DNA of 64,000 nucleotides from Brochothrix thermosphacta DSM 20171 = FSL F6-1036 (GCF_036884295.1 NZ_CP145608.1:1612001-1676000), one strand, 5' to 3'; shown: positions 49,348-57,094, counted from the first letter of the stretch. Program-made: numbers and translations. The notes: generated from the letters alone by a model not told the origin.

Positions 49348-49431
49348 CTACTTAAACAATGCAACCACTAAAACTACCAAACGAACAATATTATAGGCAA
49401 TCTCGATACACACGTTTATTTTATTCCACAT
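49348..49431 (-). CDS. 27-residue hydrophobic peptide, possible small membrane toxin
   Basis: ATG 49431-49429 follows AAAGGGGTG by the ideal distance. The peptide has a short charged start (MWNKIN), one hydrophobic helix (IVRLVVLVVALF) and a terminal Lys. Its size and layout fit type I toxin peptides or small holin-like peptides. No homologue comes to mind, and no antisense RNA promoter is clear. A longer frame up to 49530 exists but would run through a terminator stem. Confidence 0.45.
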   Translation of the reverse strand: MWNKINVCIEIAYNIVRLVVLVVALFK

Positions 49432-49518
49432 AGTATCACCCCTTTTTCTCTTTATCGGTCTTACAATATATGACCCACGTAAAATATTTATTCTCGGTAC
49501 ACGATTATAAAAATAAGC

Positions 49519-49549
49519 AAAAAAAAACACCCTACATGGGTGCTTTTTT
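49519..49549. terminator. Bidirectional terminator in the accessory strip
   Basis: CACCC/GGGTG stem extended by A9 and T6 tails. It separates the small-peptide unit from the decayed gene to the right. Confidence 0.7.
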
Positions 49550-49736
49550 AATTACCATCATCTTTAAAAATCTCATTGGAATCAATTTTTGACTGTCTAA
49601 TCTTTTTCAATTCTTTCAGAATTTCATCTAATATTTTCTTTTCTGATTCAGTTGGATATTTTTAAAATGTCTCAAATTCTGTTGTATTATAATTAATATC
49701 TTCTAAAATACTAACATAACAGTACTTATTTCTTTT
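49548..49736 (-). pseudogene. Decayed gene with an in-frame TAA
   Basis: On the minus strand a protein-like frame reads through 63 codons, ending in a charged helix (EKKILDEILKELKKIRQSKI) and a stop at 49550-49548. A TAA at 49664-49662 splits it in the middle of ETF-stop-KYPTES, where AAA would restore a natural helix. The frame is closed upstream by TGA at 49739-49737, with no start or ribosome binding site. The ancestral function is unknown. Confidence 0.4.
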
Positions 49737-49774
49737 TCAATGATACCTATAGAAATAAATCAAAAATGAAATGA

Positions 49775-49989
49775 ACAAGCGTGTATTTCCATTCGATGAA
49801 TAATATTGCTACAAGTCGAAAATCATATTATTCAACAGATATATATGGTAAATTAAATTTAAAAAGATACTACGGTGAAAGTGGAAAAGTACAGAACTGA
49901 TATCCATTATTCAAACCATAGAAATTAAAAAAAATCCTAAAGTACCACATCGTCATAATTTGGGGTGGTCTAACGAAAAAGGATATTAG
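49775..49989 (+). pseudogene. Frameshifted relic of a polymorphic toxin C-terminus
   Basis: Three frames in succession encode YYSTDIYGKLNLKRYYGESG, then DIHYSNHRN, then KKNPKVPHRHN...GW with a TAG at 49987-49989. Together these follow the tail pattern I know from secreted polymorphic toxins of Firmicutes: ...RRYYDENG...DIDYSNHGNPKxHPxVPHRH. Two frame breaks and the absence of an N-terminal delivery domain show that it is a remnant. An intact small gene with the position of an immunity gene follows 14 bases later. Confidence 0.6.
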
Positions 49990-50003
49990 GAGGTGAAGTG
50001 TAA

Positions 50004-50249
50004 ATGGACCAAAAAATCTGGCAAGATTTCAGAAAAGACATTGTAGATGATCACCAAGAGCTACCATTTTATTTGGATGGCAAAGAATGGTGGATTTCAC
50101 GTTTATATGGCGAGGAAAAAAGTTACCTGCTGACAGCGCCTAATTCAGACACACAATTTTTCAAAACAGCTGAGGAACTTGTTGAAAAAGGAATTGTCCA
50201 TGGAAAAACTTTTATTGAACAAATACCTTTTCTTACTCTTATTAAATAG
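50004..50249 (+). CDS. Small acidic protein, probable orphan immunity protein
   Basis: 81 residues, soluble, beginning MDQKIWQDFRKDIVDDHQEL. AGGAGGTG lies eight bases before the ATG. It contains an aromatic patch GKEWWISRLYGEE. I do not recognise the family by name. The call comes from its place: it starts 14 bases after the stop of a decayed toxin C-terminus in the same direction, as immunity genes do. The frame is intact while the toxin is not. Confidence 0.6.
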   Translation: MDQKIWQDFRKDIVDDHQELPFYLDGKEWWISRLYGEEKSYLLTAPNSDTQFFKTAEELVEKGIVHGKTFIEQIPFLTLIK

Positions 50250-50484
50250 ATTTCCACTTATTATTTATAATATTATGTATTGAAAATAAAAAATAAGAGT
50301 TCAAATACTAATATCGTATCATACATTAAGATACATTAAATTTCTAATCAAAAATCCTTTCAAACACCCGTATGGTAAACTTTCCTTTAACAAAACCACT
50401 CATAACTTGTTTCGTTTTTGATTAGTCACTTCTATTCAAACTTCATTTAATAACTTTTCAATGCAGCGATTCCTAATTTAGGAT

Positions 50485-50520
50485 ATGAAATCGGGCATCC
50501 TTTTGGATGCCCGATTTCAT
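50485..50520 (-). terminator. Terminator of the small gene at 50522
   Basis: ATGAAATCGGGCATCC and GGATGCCCGATTTCAT form a perfect 16-pair stem with a 4-base loop. It begins right at the stop codon of the gene at 50522. The 50250-50484 stretch holds no gene that I can see. Confidence 0.75.
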
Positions 50521-50521
50521 T

Positions 50522-50707
50522 TTATTTTACATAAGTTATTTGAGCTAGATACTCTCGAGTTCCATAGTTAGTAAATGTTACACTAGTGTTTACTCCTTTT
50601 ACCTCATGGTCAAGCTGTAATTCATGCAAACGCTCTTTCACTTTGTTTTCCAACTCATCGACACTAATCGCCTCTACATAGCAAACTGTTATTGCAATGA
50701 CAACCAC
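50522..50707 (-). CDS. Small protein of unknown function, faintly Cse60-like
   Basis: About 58-61 residues. AAGGAGGTG lies directly upstream; the first GTG overlaps it, so translation may begin at the ATT at 50698-50696, seven bases after the Shine-Dalgarno. The order strand, helix (LENKVKERLHEL), strand, strand and a final YLAQITYVK resembles Cse60-type small proteins, but the match is weak. Followed immediately by a perfect terminator. Confidence 0.5.
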   Translation of the reverse strand: MVVIAITVCYVEAISVDELENKVKERLHELQLDHEVKGVNTSVTFTNYGTREYLAQITYVK

Positions 50708-50769
50708 CTCCTTATGAATATATTCATTTTACAATGGTAATTATTTATTATTTCCACAGCATAAAGAGA

Positions 50770-51057
50770 TTAACCCCCATACCTAATATAGGATAACGAC
50801 GATAATTGTGACAATAATTCTTGGGTTTCACGAGGTAAAACAATTTCATTTTTAGTTAAGCATCCACTTACACTTAATTGTAATCTACTGAGAATAAGTG
50901 TTGGTGATTGTGTTGGTTTTTCTAACTCTCTGTATGCTTCTTCAAAAATAGAGACTAATGGGCGGTGATTTTCAACTGTCAAAGCGTTAATTATTTTTGA
51001 AATAATCACTAATGCTTCTGAAGCTCTCTCTTGACCTGATCCATACCACTTTACCAT
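50770..51057 (-). CDS. Class IIa-type bacteriocin immunity protein
   Basis: 95 residues from ATG 51057, seven bases after AGAGG. It is a four-helix-bundle pattern: ALVIISKIINAL, then LVSIFEEAYRELEK, then LILSRLQLSVSGCL, then LPRETQELLSQL. The segment EEAYRELEK...LILSRLQLSV...IVLPRE follows the layout of the enterocin A and pediocin-like immunity family closely. Such proteins sit inside the cell and protect the mannose PTS receptor from the bacteriocin. No bacteriocin structural gene is nearby, so it is an orphan. Confidence 0.7.
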   Translation of the reverse strand: MVKWYGSGQERASEALVIISKIINALTVENHRPLVSIFEEAYRELEKPTQSPTLILSRLQLSVSGCLTKNEIVLPRETQELLSQLSSLSYIRYGG

Positions 51058-51244
51058 AATTACGCCTCTTTTCATTATATGCATCTATTCGAATCTATAA
51101 CTTAATGTTACCACAATTGGAATTTAAAATCTTATAAGCCAATAAAAATGTTCCAGCAATAGTCCTAAATGCACTGTTTTAACACAACAAATAAAATACC
51201 TGCTACAAATTTCCTCTGTAAAAAAAGAGTTTTTTCGATCCTTA

Positions 51245-51721
51245 TTAAACTTTACGATATTTTTTTAACAGCATATCAGGAATATGACAATAATCGTTGG
51301 GAAATTTATCTAATCGATCCTGATGTTCCTCAGCACTACGGAGATAATTTGTCAGTAAACAGACTTCGACTGCAATTTGATCTGCATCATCGCGTATGTC
51401 AATAAAATGTTGCGCTGCTTCCAAATGCTTTTTATTCTTACTATAAACGCCTGTTCGGTACTTTTCGCCAATATCTTCACCTTGCTTATTGATACTGTAT
51501 GGGTCAATAATTTCGAATAGATACGTCATTAAACTTTCCACTGTTAATGTTTGAGAATCAAACGTTATTTTTACACACTCCGAATAACCATCATACTGAT
51601 TTTCTAAGCTATCACTATTACCGTTTGCTCTGCCCGCTTCTGTTTTATGCACCCCTGGTATCGTTTTGATAAAAGCTTGTACACCCCAGAGACATCCACC
51701 TGCTAAATATATTTCTTCCAT
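51245..51721 (-). CDS. msrA: Peptide-methionine (S)-S-oxide reductase MsrA
   Basis: 158 residues from ATG 51721, eight bases after AGGA. The catalytic Cys10 is in LAGGCLWGVQAF, where Leu replaces the usual Phe of GCFWG. DPYSINKQGEDIGEKYRTGVY and EEHQDRLDKFPNDYCHIP are standard MsrA. It repairs oxidised methionine. It lies between the phage lysin and the immunity gene, all in the same direction, so it may be prophage cargo. Confidence 0.9.
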   Translation of the reverse strand: MEEIYLAGGCLWGVQAFIKTIPGVHKTEAGRANGNSDSLENQYDGYSECVKITFDSQTLTVESLMTYLFEIIDPYSINKQGEDIGEKYRTGVYSKNKKHLEAAQHFIDIRDDADQIAVEVCLLTNYLRSAEEHQDRLDKFPNDYCHIPDMLLKKYRKV

Positions 51722-51810
51722 ATTAAACATCCTATCTTTTATGGGATTGAGTTAATTCAACTAACTCTCACTAACAATACTATACGATGAATTATACTGG
51801 AATACACAAA

Positions 51811-51843
51811 AAAAAGCCCGTATCAATTAAGATACGAGCTTTC
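51811..51843 (-). terminator. Terminator of the lysis module
   Basis: AAAGCTCGTATC and GATACGGGCTTT form the stem and T5 follows on the minus strand, right behind the GH24 lysozyme stop. Confidence 0.8.
51821..51834. repeat. 14-bp direct repeat, left copy
   Basis: TATCAATTAAGATA, identical to 52740-52753. The pair brackets the GH24 lysozyme gene. This copy is the loop and inner stem of the terminator at 51811-51843. Confidence 0.6.
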
Positions 51844-51846
51844 TAC

Positions 51847-52686
51847 TTACTTAACTAAATACATGCTATTGTTTGGAATATAGCCTACTGTGTCATCTAA
51901 AACACATTTAAGCCATCCATTTTGTGATGTTCCTACCACGCGGACCTTGTCTCCCTTTTTACGTTTAGCAACAATTCTACTATCCCATTTCGACTGTCCT
52001 CTGAAGCCAATTTCGGTAACTACTGTATACACAACTGCTGGGTCTTGATCATACCAATAAAGTGTTAAACTCTCCTTATACCAATATTTCTTTTCTCGGA
52101 AAATGACTTGCACAAAATCATTTGATTGTACTCCGTAATTAATCTGTGCAGCATATCCCAAGGGTACCGTTGCTCCTACACTAGAATTCCAATCTGCTTT
52201 TGTTCGTAAATTTAAATCTTCGCGTGCATATCGCCATAAAATGGCATTGTAAGCTTTTAAAAACAACGCTCTTTCTTGCTTACGGCGACGTACTAGCCCT
52301 GGTAATGGTTGTCCGCCTGCATTCACAAATAGTAAAAATTCATCTGCAGCATTTCCAAACTGTTTTTTATTGACATATTGTAGTAAAGTGCTGCTATACA
52401 GTGTCCCTTCGCCTAAGTTATACGTAAAAGAAACCAACGCATCAAATTGATTTTGGTTAATACTCACTTTAACTGCTGAGTTCACTGCTTTCTCAAATCT
52501 CCGAACATCACTGCGTAAATAAGCGTCAGCTTGAGCTCGGGTAATGACCTGTCCAGCCCATACATCAGGGCCATAATGTCCATAACCAATTGTCCAATAT
52601 TGCTCACTCGCAACTGGTTTATAAGCAGTTAAGCGTAATCCTTCATATTCTTTAATTAAATCTAAACCAACTTTACTAATATTCAT
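51847..52686 (-). CDS. Phage lysozyme (GH24) with SH3-like wall-binding domain
   Basis: 279 residues. The GH24 domain (about 1-145) has the catalytic Glu15 in IKEYEGLRLTAY, YGYGH-type WTIGYGHYG, and LVSFTYNLGEGTL. The C-terminal 120 residues form a bacterial SH3-like region ending GWLKCVLDDTVGYIPNN. It cuts glycan strands of peptidoglycan at cell lysis. It has no signal peptide, so release depends on the holin. A second lysin, the amidase, lies upstream. Confidence 0.87.
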   Translation of the reverse strand: MNISKVGLDLIKEYEGLRLTAYKPVASEQYWTIGYGHYGPDVWAGQVITRAQADAYLRSDVRRFEKAVNSAVKVSINQNQFDALVSFTYNLGEGTLYSSTLLQYVNKKQFGNAADEFLLFVNAGGQPLPGLVRRRKQERALFLKAYNAILWRYAREDLNLRTKADWNSSVGATVPLGYAAQINYGVQSNDFVQVIFREKKYWYKESLTLYWYDQDPAVVYTVVTEIGFRGQSKWDSRIVAKRKKGDKVRVVGTSQNGWLKCVLDDTVGYIPNNSMYLVK

Positions 52687-52739
52687 TCTATATTCCTCAT
52701 TTCATTCTAATTTTGTAGTTTTGTTTAATGATGAATTCA

Positions 52740-52753
52740 TATCAATTAAGATA
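52740..52753. repeat. 14-bp direct repeat, right copy
   Basis: TATCAATTAAGATA, the second copy of the repeat at 51821-51834, lying between the GH24 lysozyme and amidase genes. Confidence 0.6.
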
Positions 52754-52754
52754 G

Positions 52755-52786
52755 AACTATTATCTATTGTTCTATAGATAATAGTT
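52755..52786. repeat. 13-bp perfect inverted repeat between the lysin genes
   Basis: AACTATTATCTAT and ATAGATAATAGTT with a 6-base loop. On the minus strand no T run follows, so it is a doubtful terminator for the amidase gene; it could protect or process the mRNA. Confidence 0.55.
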
Positions 52787-52866
52787 TATTTTTCTTACAT
52801 CCTTTTCGAAAATGTTAAATTAATCTAGTTAATACATCAAACTAGATTTAAAACTCCTCGCTTACT

Positions 52867-53679
52867 TCATTTAAATTCACCGTAAGCTTTACCTGTTTTA
52901 ACATCACGAGAACACGCATAGCCTCGCTTACCGTTGTTTCGGATATAGGATACCCAAACATAACCATTTGATTTAACATAGCTGTCATAAATAACTGACT
53001 CGCCTTTACCTAGCGTAGCTTCTTGCTTAGCTTTAAGTGTAGGCGTATGTTTGATTGCTACTCTTGTATTAGGATAAAATATACCTTTTTCCGCCACACG
53101 CTTAACTTCCTGTGGTTTGAGAGCAGCAGGTGGTTTAATGGTATCCGTATTACCCTGTTTTTTAATTTGAGCGATAAAAAAATCTTTCAGTTTATCAATT
53201 ACCGCTTGAGGTTGTTTTTGATTACTATCATAACCACAATGCTCAATTAATGATCGTTTAGGACATTCTGTTGCAGTGAATTCGCAATGTAAACGTACAG
53301 TATTACGGCTGATTGGTAAGTTATAGTATTTTAAATCATCATAAGCTTGTTTAAATGCATTTTGTTCAGCTTTTAAAAAAACTTGCTTTGTTGTTTGACG
53401 ATTTCCTTTTACTTCTATACCGATATAGTAAGCATTACCTTCTACGTTAGCCGTATGCCATGCTTTATTGAATGTATCTTCCACGCGTACAATTGTCTCT
53501 TCATCCACATAATAGTGTGCAAAACCTTCCTCAAGTTGTTTATTATTCATTTTCCCTAACCGCTCAATATGTGAGTTTGCACTCTTGTTGTCCCATGTAT
53601 TATGCAAAACAACACCTTTAACATTGCCAATACGTTTGCCTGCGACTCCGCGACAGACCGCATTATTAATAACTTTCAT
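52867..53679 (-). CDS. Phage N-acetylmuramoyl-L-alanine amidase with SH3-like domain
   Basis: 270 residues. The Amidase_2 domain (about 1-165) has VKGVVLHNTWDN with the first zinc His, FAHYYVDEETIVRVED, AWHTANVEGNAYYIGIEV with the second His, and CEFTATECPKRSL ending the zinc site. The last 70 residues are a bacterial SH3-like wall-binding domain. It cuts the amide bond between glycan and stem peptide. It overlaps nothing but lies three bases from the holin gene. Confidence 0.88.
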   Translation of the reverse strand: MKVINNAVCRGVAGKRIGNVKGVVLHNTWDNKSANSHIERLGKMNNKQLEEGFAHYYVDEETIVRVEDTFNKAWHTANVEGNAYYIGIEVKGNRQTTKQVFLKAEQNAFKQAYDDLKYYNLPISRNTVRLHCEFTATECPKRSLIEHCGYDSNQKQPQAVIDKLKDFFIAQIKKQGNTDTIKPPAALKPQEVKRVAEKGIFYPNTRVAIKHTPTLKAKQEATLGKGESVIYDSYVKSNGYVWVSYIRNNGKRGYACSRDVKTGKAYGEFK

Positions 53680-53682
53680 TAC

Positions 53683-53958
53683 TTACTCACCTCCCCTCAG
53701 TTCATCATACCGTTGTGCTTGTTCACTGTCTCCGGCACCTATCGTGGTAGGATCTACAACAACACCTAACAAAACAAGGATGCTAAAAACAGCTCCTACT
53801 ATATCCAATAATCGTTCTTCAATTTGTGTAAAATCAAACACTATTCCAAATAAAACCAACAATTTTGAGCATAAAAAAAGAATCGCCGGTATAAAGGCCA
53901 TCCAAAATATTTTTGATTTAATACGAACTTTCCAATTGATACCTAAATAACTTTTCAC
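53683..53958 (-). CDS. Phage holin, phi LC3 family
   Basis: About 91 residues. It begins MKSYLGINWKVRIKSKIFW, typical of the phi LC3 family, with two hydrophobic helices (about 20-40 and 55-75) and a charged C-terminus. It opens the membrane at the end of the lytic cycle. Start at GTG 53958, eight bases after AGGAAG; a GTG three codons upstream sits on the Shine-Dalgarno. Confidence 0.85.
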   Translation of the reverse strand: MKSYLGINWKVRIKSKIFWMAFIPAILFLCSKLLVLFGIVFDFTQIEERLLDIVGAVFSILVLLGVVVDPTTIGAGDSEQAQRYDELRGGE

Positions 53959-53970
53959 TACTATCACTTC

Positions 53971-54192
53971 CTATAATTTTGTTAAAAAGTAGCCGATTAA
54001 AGTAATACCTAGCGTGATAATAAATCCCCACGACCATTTATTACTAATATCCATACGATCCTGACGCTTTTCAAGTTCTTTTGCTAAGTGAAAAGCTGTA
54101 CCAGCAATCTTTGTGGTCTCGTCTAATCCTTTTGTATTCTCCTCAATTTTAGCAAGTTTCACTAAAATTTCAGTTTCGATATCTTTTTCCAT
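53971..54192 (-). CDS. Haemolysin XhlA-type phage protein
   Basis: 73 residues: a coiled-coil N-terminal half (ILVKLAKIEENTKGL) and one C-terminal membrane helix (WGFIITLGITLIGYFLTKL). XhlA proteins act with the holin in lysis. Its ATG shares a base with the XkdX stop (TGATG), showing coupling. Confidence 0.8.
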   Translation of the reverse strand: MEKDIETEILVKLAKIEENTKGLDETTKIAGTAFHLAKELEKRQDRMDISNKWSWGFIITLGITLIGYFLTKL

Positions 54193-54344
54193 CAATCACC
54201 ATCGCCCATCTCACTCAGATAAAAACCAAATGATGTTAGCTCTTCAAATTGTTGAGTTGTTAGCATTTTAGCAACAACTAACAGTCGTAAATTATCCATC
54301 GTGTATCGACCCGAATTATACGCATTTCCCACTACTTTATACAT
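54192..54344 (-). CDS. XkdX family small phage protein
   Basis: 50 residues, MYKVVGNAYNSGRYTMDNLR onwards, then AKMLTTQQFEELT. The pattern YK.V..G.YT...L..LV....LT..QFEE.T is that of XkdX, a short protein usually coded between tail fibre and holin genes in Gram-positive phages. Function unknown. Confidence 0.8.
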   Translation of the reverse strand: MYKVVGNAYNSGRYTMDNLRLLVVAKMLTTQQFEELTSFGFYLSEMGDGD

Positions 54345-54387
54345 TATAAAACACCCTCTTTATTTTCTGATTTTATTCATTAATACC

Positions 54388-55953
54388 TTAAATTGTTAAT
54401 GTAATATCTAACGGATTCCATGCACCAGATGAACCATCCGTATTGTAATTACTAGCAGTAAATTTTACATCTCCATTTAACTCTACAATCCAGCGATTAA
54501 ATCTGGCTGTACTTGCATTAACAGACGTAAGACAGAGGAATGTAAGCGATCTATCCAGTTTTTCTATCACAGTTGATGGTAATTTGGCGATGACAGTATC
54601 TCTATTTGTAAATGCATTCATAGTTCCCTTAAAACTGAGCGAATAAATATTATTGTTACTATACAATCGATACATAGGTGCTACCGATGCAGTTACACCA
54701 TTAATTAATTTTAAAGGTTGCCAACCTGTATCTGTACCTTTTAGTTCAGCTAATTCAGATGCATTGACATTTTTTTCCCATCCTACCCAAACTTTTGCAG
54801 CTGCGTTATAAGAATTACGATAAACCTGTTTCCCTGAATGTGGTGCAAATACAATTTCAATATACCCGCTACGGTATTTACGTTTAACGTATCCTGAAGT
54901 TATATTTATAGGAGCGTTTAAGGCACTTGTAACATAACCATCAAAATTTTTGATGTCCTCAACATCAAGTAAATTATAGCCTGAAATATTGATGGAAGTT
55001 CCATCTTCGTTTGTTGTTGCTTGTTTTTGCCAATGGCTCGTATCCACATCTCTCAACAGTTGCTTCCATCCGCTCCAACCACTACTTGACAACACATTTG
55101 TGTATATAGCACCGGACACAGAGTTCACTGCTGTTAAATCACGTAATGATGGCGAGCTTGTATTTACAATAAGATTAAAAGAATCGCCTTTAGGTGGCGC
55201 ATTTATCGACATTTCCTCTTTTGTAATACTATAATTACCTGCATCCGTAATTCTATACCAATCAGTTTCTCCTTTAGAAACTTCTCTGCTAAAACCATTT
55301 CCATCTGTGTAAATATAGGTATCTTTTTTCAAAGCGACATTATTATCTGCAATTGTTTGTAATAACGTATCAGTTTTAGTTGTAACGGTCGTAATCGCAT
55401 TGTTAGATACATCAGTGATGATTTTTTCTCCATTTTTTACTGTTTCAATCATTTGTGACACATAATCTGTTCCACCTTTAATTGCTTCTTCAATGGCAAT
55501 CACTTTACTTTTGACAACTGTTTCTAAATCATCAAAAGTTTTAATATACTCAACCTTTGTTTCAGAGCTAAAACTATTAACTAAACTAGCTTTAATCATA
55601 AATGAGAACTCACGGGTTACTATAATATTATCTTGTTGATAAAGATAAACTTGTCCTCTTACACGCCCTGTATGTTTTAAAAAGTCTTTGGGAATTGTAT
55701 AGCTGACAATACCTTCTGTTTCATTAAATACAGCTAAATAATCACTTACTTTGCTACCATCTTCCGCCACTAAAAAAATGTACGTATTAATTTTTTTTGA
55801 AGATAAGTCTATCCCTTTTTCAAAATAAGTTAATTTAAAACGCAACACTGAAGTATTTATATCTTGATCATAGAACTCAACATTTAAATCTGATAATGGT
55901 TTTAAGTCAGCGTTCACATCAAGATGATTAAATTTTATTTTTTTTACTACCAT
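54388..55953 (-). CDS. BppU-domain baseplate protein with pyocin-knob-like repeats
   Basis: 521 residues. The first 140 residues form a BppU-type N-terminal domain (YDQDINTSVLRFKL, GIVSYTIPKDFLKHTGRVRG). A helical linker (about 145-200) follows, then two knob-like modules, WYRITDAGNYSITKEEM and LLDVEDIKNFDGYVTS..., each ending in a GW-type stretch (SGWSGWKQL, KVWVGWEK). The C-terminal 115 residues are a beta-rich receptor-binding candidate. It is probably part of the host-binding baseplate. Confidence 0.78.
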   Translation of the reverse strand: MVVKKIKFNHLDVNADLKPLSDLNVEFYDQDINTSVLRFKLTYFEKGIDLSSKKINTYIFLVAEDGSKVSDYLAVFNETEGIVSYTIPKDFLKHTGRVRGQVYLYQQDNIIVTREFSFMIKASLVNSFSSETKVEYIKTFDDLETVVKSKVIAIEEAIKGGTDYVSQMIETVKNGEKIITDVSNNAITTVTTKTDTLLQTIADNNVALKKDTYIYTDGNGFSREVSKGETDWYRITDAGNYSITKEEMSINAPPKGDSFNLIVNTSSPSLRDLTAVNSVSGAIYTNVLSSSGWSGWKQLLRDVDTSHWQKQATTNEDGTSINISGYNLLDVEDIKNFDGYVTSALNAPINITSGYVKRKYRSGYIEIVFAPHSGKQVYRNSYNAAAKVWVGWEKNVNASELAELKGTDTGWQPLKLINGVTASVAPMYRLYSNNNIYSLSFKGTMNAFTNRDTVIAKLPSTVIEKLDRSLTFLCLTSVNASTARFNRWIVELNGDVKFTASNYNTDGSSGAWNPLDITLTI

Positions 55954-55971
55954 TATTTTTCCACTCCTTTA

Positions 55972-57081
55972 TTAGATGATTCTTCCTGCTCCGAATCTCA
56001 CCATTTCAATTTTTGAATCTAACTGTGTGGGTGTTACAACAAACACAGTAAAACTATCCTCATAGATAGTCCCAAACTTACGATATTGATACGTTTCTGT
56101 GCTATCTGGTTTAGAACATAGATTGGCAATCGAAGGGATTTTTGTTTGAGGAATTTCTTTTAGATAATCTCCATGTACATGCCCATTAATCCATGCCAAA
56201 ACATTAGTCGCAACTCCTCCAAAATCAATATCAACTTGAATAGGAAAATCTTTATCTGTTCCTTTATATGAAAGTTTAGAGCCTGTTTCAAATGCTTTTA
56301 GTAAAGCTTGAACAGCTCCAGCATTGCGCACTTCTGGATGTATAATCGAGTTACTATTACGATAGTCAACCAGACCTGTATGACTGAAAATCATAGCTTT
56401 ATAACCACTTGGAATCCGCTTCATTTTATCTGCCATCCAATTTAGCTGTGTATTGGCAAAACAACCTTTGCTAGAAACTAATGGGAATTTATAATCACCA
56501 TTTAGCAACTCCTGACGTGTATTAAAACTATCGAAAAAGAATACGCGGATTTTATTACGTTCATCATCATAATAACCATATGAGCCACCTGGTTCTAAAG
56601 GATTATCAATCAATTTACTTTTGTGTAACCTTTTATCAAATAAATAGTTTTTAAGCGTATCAAAACTAATAACATGTGATAAATCGTTTGCTAAATAAGA
56701 ATCACCTAATGAATTATCATCATGGTTGCCTCGCATCATAAAAACAGGCACTTCAATTTCCATCAACCGTTTCACAGTCTCTTCAAAAGACAGATGTACA
56801 TCCGCTAAAGTGAGAGAACTCCCATCAATCACATCGCCTCCGTGTACAACATAGTCACAATTTAAAATTTTGGTAAGATTCACAAGGTTTTCCATATGAT
56901 CGTATCCTGTTTTCTTTAAATAGCTAAGATTTTTATTTCTTACACCTGCATGAGTATCTGTTAAAAAAGGGACGACAACACTATTTGGCTTTCTTAACTT
57001 ATTAACAGCATCTCTAACACGATATAATTCTTGTTCAATATTAACTGTCGTTTGGTAAACTAGTTTATTTTGCTTGTTCAT
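55972..57081 (-). CDS. Metallophosphoesterase encoded in the tail module
   Basis: 369 residues from ATG 57081, behind AGGAGG. All five calcineurin-type motifs are present: FLTDTHAG, HGGDVIDG, MRGNHDDNS, FSHTG and NGHVHGD. It lies between two BppU-domain baseplate genes, overlapping the end of neither, and shares their direction. An N-terminal helix of 50 residues precedes the enzyme domain and may anchor it in the tail. The substrate is unknown; cell-wall teichoic acid phosphodiesters are one possibility. Confidence 0.85.
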   Translation of the reverse strand: MNKQNKLVYQTTVNIEQELYRVRDAVNKLRKPNSVVVPFLTDTHAGVRNKNLSYLKKTGYDHMENLVNLTKILNCDYVVHGGDVIDGSSLTLADVHLSFEETVKRLMEIEVPVFMMRGNHDDNSLGDSYLANDLSHVISFDTLKNYLFDKRLHKSKLIDNPLEPGGSYGYYDDERNKIRVFFFDSFNTRQELLNGDYKFPLVSSKGCFANTQLNWMADKMKRIPSGYKAMIFSHTGLVDYRNSNSIIHPEVRNAGAVQALLKAFETGSKLSYKGTDKDFPIQVDIDFGGVATNVLAWINGHVHGDYLKEIPQTKIPSIANLCSKPDSTETYQYRKFGTIYEDSFTVFVVTPTQLDSKIEMVRFGAGRII

Positions 57082-57094
57082 TTCCAACCTCCTA

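Noticed and set aside
52755..52786. Standard terminator for the amidase gene
   Set aside because: The inverted repeat is perfect, but no T run follows on the transcribed strand; kept only as a repeat.
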